Below are positions 7,779 to 9,622 of a stretch of DNA of 9,622 nucleotides, one piece after another. The stretch is from Methylocapsa sp. GTDB lineage: Bacteria > Pseudomonadota > Alphaproteobacteria > Rhizobiales > Beijerinckiaceae. The notes under the pieces are model-generated. The model was not told the DNA's origin. It searched no databases and saw only the letters and a program-made list of their open reading frames with translations. The stretch is taken from positions 1 through 9,622 of the forward strand of contig PLUZ01000584.1 of the NCBI GenBank assembly GCA_003162995.1, given 5' to 3'. The stretch's first letter is position 1. Each line of letters opens with the position of its first letter. The position numbers were made by a program, and so were the translations under genes.

Positions 7779-8339
7779 CTACGCGGTGTCGTTTTTGTCC
7801 CGGTGTGGCCAGAACGTGATGCCAAGCCCAATGAGAAGGACAGCGGCCAAGACAAGAAAGAGTGCTGACTGTTTGAGCCACGCGATCGCCGGCACGGCAA
7901 AAGCCATGGCGAGGCCCAGAAAACAGATTTGCAAGGATAGGAGATTTACTCCGGCGAGAAAAGTGCCGAGTGCGAGCAACATCAAAAGTACCAGACTGTT
8001 TGCAGGCGCAGGCACCATATTTTGAACGTGGGGCAATAGCATGATGTTCATCATGACCAAAAAAGTCGCCCAGTGGAGCGCTTGCGTCCACATCAACCGA
8101 AAGCGAGCTTTCCTGTTATCAAGGTTAGGCCATTCCGTGGCGACGCAGACAACTCCGATCGCGATAGCCAAAAACTCCCAGAAGCCAGCAAGAGGTTGGT
8201 GCGAAATGTTGGTATAGGCCACGCCGAAAATTGCCAGCGTGAGTACGGCGACGTATGGCAGTTTCCGCCGCAAAAAGCTCGCTTTGCGAGGATGGTCCGG
8301 GGGATAGGCTGTATCTTGCGTCACTTTAGGTTCGCTCAT
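7779..8339 (-). CDS. Multi-pass inner-membrane protein of unknown function
   Basis: I do not recognise this 186-residue protein. A polar N-terminus with Pro, Asp and Lys/Arg (1–27) is followed by hydrophobic segments at about 27–44, 50–68, 84–103, 113–132, 134–153 and 158–176, so five or six membrane spans, and a short charged tail (HRDKNDTA). The basic loop NRKARFR (75–81) between spans two and three is probably cytoplasmic. A central stretch WTQALHWATFLVMMN (84–98) holds His89, with LPHVQNM (102–108) after it; these could be functional but match no motif I know. I chose ATG 8339–8337 because TTGGA at 8346–8350 sits six bases upstream; the frame also allows a TTG two codons earlier. It follows the AI-2E family transporter gene on the same strand after 166 bases, a gap that appears to hold its own promoter. 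Base composition is less GC-rich than the core genes. Confidence 0.8.
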   Translation of the reverse strand: MSEPKVTQDTAYPPDHPRKASFLRRKLPYVAVLTLAIFGVAYTNISHQPLAGFWEFLAIAIGVVCVATEWPNLDNRKARFRLMWTQALHWATFLVMMNIMLLPHVQNMVPAPANSLVLLMLLALGTFLAGVNLLSLQICFLGLAMAFAVPAIAWLKQSALFLVLAAVLLIGLGITFWPHRDKNDTA

Positions 8340-8422
8340 CGACAATCCAATTCAGGATAACGAGCCATCCATATAGCGCAGACCCAATCACGGCATTAGC
8401 AAATGTCGGAACCAGATGCAGT

Positions 8423-8452
8423 ACACTAACGTTCGCTTGTCGCCGGTGTCAA
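8423..8452 (-). promoter_or_regulatory. Promoter-like element before the small membrane protein
   Basis: On the minus strand a perfect TTGACA (8452–8447) is followed by an 18-base spacer and TAGTGT (8428–8423), which keeps the T1, A2 and T6 positions of the −10 box. Predicted initiation would leave a leader of roughly 75–80 bases before the ATG at 8339. It is a sigma-70-type candidate by consensus only. Confidence 0.4.
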
Positions 8453-8466
8453 TTGCGATCTCAACG

Positions 8467-8492
8467 AAAAGCCGCAGTGCAACATCAGCGGC
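8467..8492 (-). terminator. Weak terminator candidate after the AI-2E family gene
   Basis: Read on the minus strand, GCCGC (8492–8488) and GCGGC (8475–8471) can pair around a 12-base loop, followed by TTTT (8470–8467). It starts 13 bases after the transporter stop codon. Stem and T-run are both short, so it is tentative. It lies just upstream of the promoter-like element at 8423–8452, which fits separate transcription of the two membrane-protein genes. Confidence 0.3.
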
Positions 8493-8505
8493 ACCGGCCC
8501 CAGAC

Positions 8506-9582
8506 TCAGCTGGTCTTTGCTAATTGAGTGTCGGAAGCAGCGTCAGAAGTTGACATGAGGTTCGCTATCCAGCGCGTCGACGGATTCTGTTCCCAGATAG
8601 TGAAAAGTGCGATTGTCACGGGGAGACCGATGAATGCCCCCGGCATGCCCCATAGAAAATCCCAGATTAAAAATGCGAACAGCATCACGAATGGTGAGAT
8701 CGCGAGAGCTGTGCCAGTCAGCATCGGCTCTAGATAGCTGCCGATCACAAATTGGATCAGGTACAAACTTCCGAAAATGAGAGCCGCCATCTGCCAAGAT
8801 TCGAATTGCGCGGTTGCGAAAATCACTGGAAGGATGACGGCTACAAGCGGGCCAACATACGGAATATAGTTCAACACAAACGATATGATGCCCCATGCAA
8901 CCGCAAGGTCGAGCCCGATGGAAAGTGTGAAGACAAAGACGGCCAAGCCGGTCACAGCGCTCGCCACGGTGCGTATGAGCATGTATTTCCGGATTTTCTT
9001 GGCGATTTGACCGCTCGTTTCCAACAAGCTCCATCCGCTCATTTTCTTGTCTAGCGCTTCAATTTTTGTTTTGAAATCGCCCATCTCCGCCAGCCCAAAA
9101 ATCAGAAACAAAAAAACTACAAGAGTGAAGCCCATAAAATAATTGGCTTGTACCGCGACAGCCTGGAACACGCCAACGAACGAGGACGAATTCAGGCTAG
9201 ACAAATCCATTATAAAAAGATCGTGCCCATCAAGCCATTGAGTTGCTCGCAGGTACAGAGACTGGAACCGTTCAACATTTGCCACACCCCAATGAACAAC
9301 ATCGCCAATACTCCAGACAATTGCCAATACAAGAATCGAGAGGACAAGGAGGGTCAACAGAATGGTGAGGATGAGCGCAATCGGCTTCCCCATCTTGATC
9401 TCGACTGCCTTCTGGAAAGGCTCGACAAGAGCCATTGTGAAGAGCACGAAAGCGACCGGCTCCAACACGACGCGGCCAAAATAAAGAGCGGCGGATATAA
9501 GAACCACGGCGAAAACGGCGGTAACGAAGCGATCCCGTCCGGCGCCCGTTACAATTGTCAAAACGGCTTGCTCATTGCTCAT
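8506..9582 (-). CDS. AI-2E family transporter (PF01594-type permease)
   Basis: This 358-residue inner-membrane protein belongs to the family named after E. coli TqsA, which also includes ion antiporters and proteins of unknown substrate; nothing here shows autoinducer transport. Visible membrane segments are about 19–36, 38–55, 68–92, 147–166, 203–222, 226–258, 264–281 and 294–330, the usual N-terminal group, central soluble loop (about 95–145) and C-terminal group. Family signatures are FVLNYIPYVGP (235–245), GSYLEPMLTG (281–290) and WDFLWGMPGAFIGLP (307–321). ATG 9582–9580 has GGAGG at 9591–9595, eight bases upstream, a strong site. The promoter lies outside or within the last 30 bases of the window and is not visible. 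The gene is AT-richer than the core block (22 of 60 G+C at 9061–9120) and lies upstream of the unrecognised small membrane protein. Confidence 0.93.
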   Translation of the reverse strand: MSNEQAVLTIVTGAGRDRFVTAVFAVVLISAALYFGRVVLEPVAFVLFTMALVEPFQKAVEIKMGKPIALILTILLTLLVLSILVLAIVWSIGDVVHWGVANVERFQSLYLRATQWLDGHDLFIMDLSSLNSSSFVGVFQAVAVQANYFMGFTLVVFLFLIFGLAEMGDFKTKIEALDKKMSGWSLLETSGQIAKKIRKYMLIRTVASAVTGLAVFVFTLSIGLDLAVAWGIISFVLNYIPYVGPLVAVILPVIFATAQFESWQMAALIFGSLYLIQFVIGSYLEPMLTGTALAISPFVMLFAFLIWDFLWGMPGAFIGLPVTIALFTIWEQNPSTRWIANLMSTSDAASDTQLAKTS

Positions 9583-9622
9583 CGTCGTGACCTCCGGTCT
9601 TTCGATTGTCTGAGCTTCTGAT

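Overview
The window looks like chromosomal DNA of an alphaproteobacterium, probably Hyphomicrobiales. The grounds are a GC-rich core, a DapA–SmpB gene pair of the alphaproteobacterial kind beside a divergent soluble lytic transglycosylase, and protein sequences typical of that group. A Beijerinckiaceae-like source (Methylocella/Methylocapsa relatives) is my guess from overall resemblance and was not tested.

Layout from left to right: (1) 48–1334, plus strand: a secreted, cysteine-rich protein of unknown function with a clear signal peptide. (2) 1358–5047, minus strand: a compact four-gene cluster read right to left as dapA (GTG start), smpB, aroC and a class I nitronate monooxygenase gene (TTG start). 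Gaps are 46, 7 and 37 bases, so it is probably one transcription unit. It joins the diaminopimelate/lysine branch point, ribosome rescue, the last shikimate step and a flavoenzyme. (3) 5048–5333: a 286-base divergent intergenic region. (4) 5334–7553, plus strand: a large periplasmic soluble lytic transglycosylase (Slt family). A nested inverted repeat spans its stop codon. (5) 7554–9582, minus strand: an unrecognised multi-pass membrane protein (7779–8339) downstream of an AI-2E family transporter (8506–9582). A promoter-like element with a perfect TTGACA box lies between them.

The central genes (about 1.36–7.55 kb) are visibly GC-rich, for example 42 of 60 bases at 6181–6240. The outer genes are clearly less so: 30 of 60 at 541–600, 30 of 60 at 8041–8100 and 22 of 60 at 9061–9120. 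This fits a conserved core block flanked by accessory genes. DapA (cell-wall and lysine precursor) and Slt (cell-wall turnover) share a divergent control region, a modest functional link.

No RNA genes, insertion sequences, CRISPR arrays, phage genes or defence-like gene sets were seen. Most of the window is well-known housekeeping sequence. I find no convincing undescribed system; the least explained parts are the two unrecognised genes at the edges and the structure at the slt stop codon.
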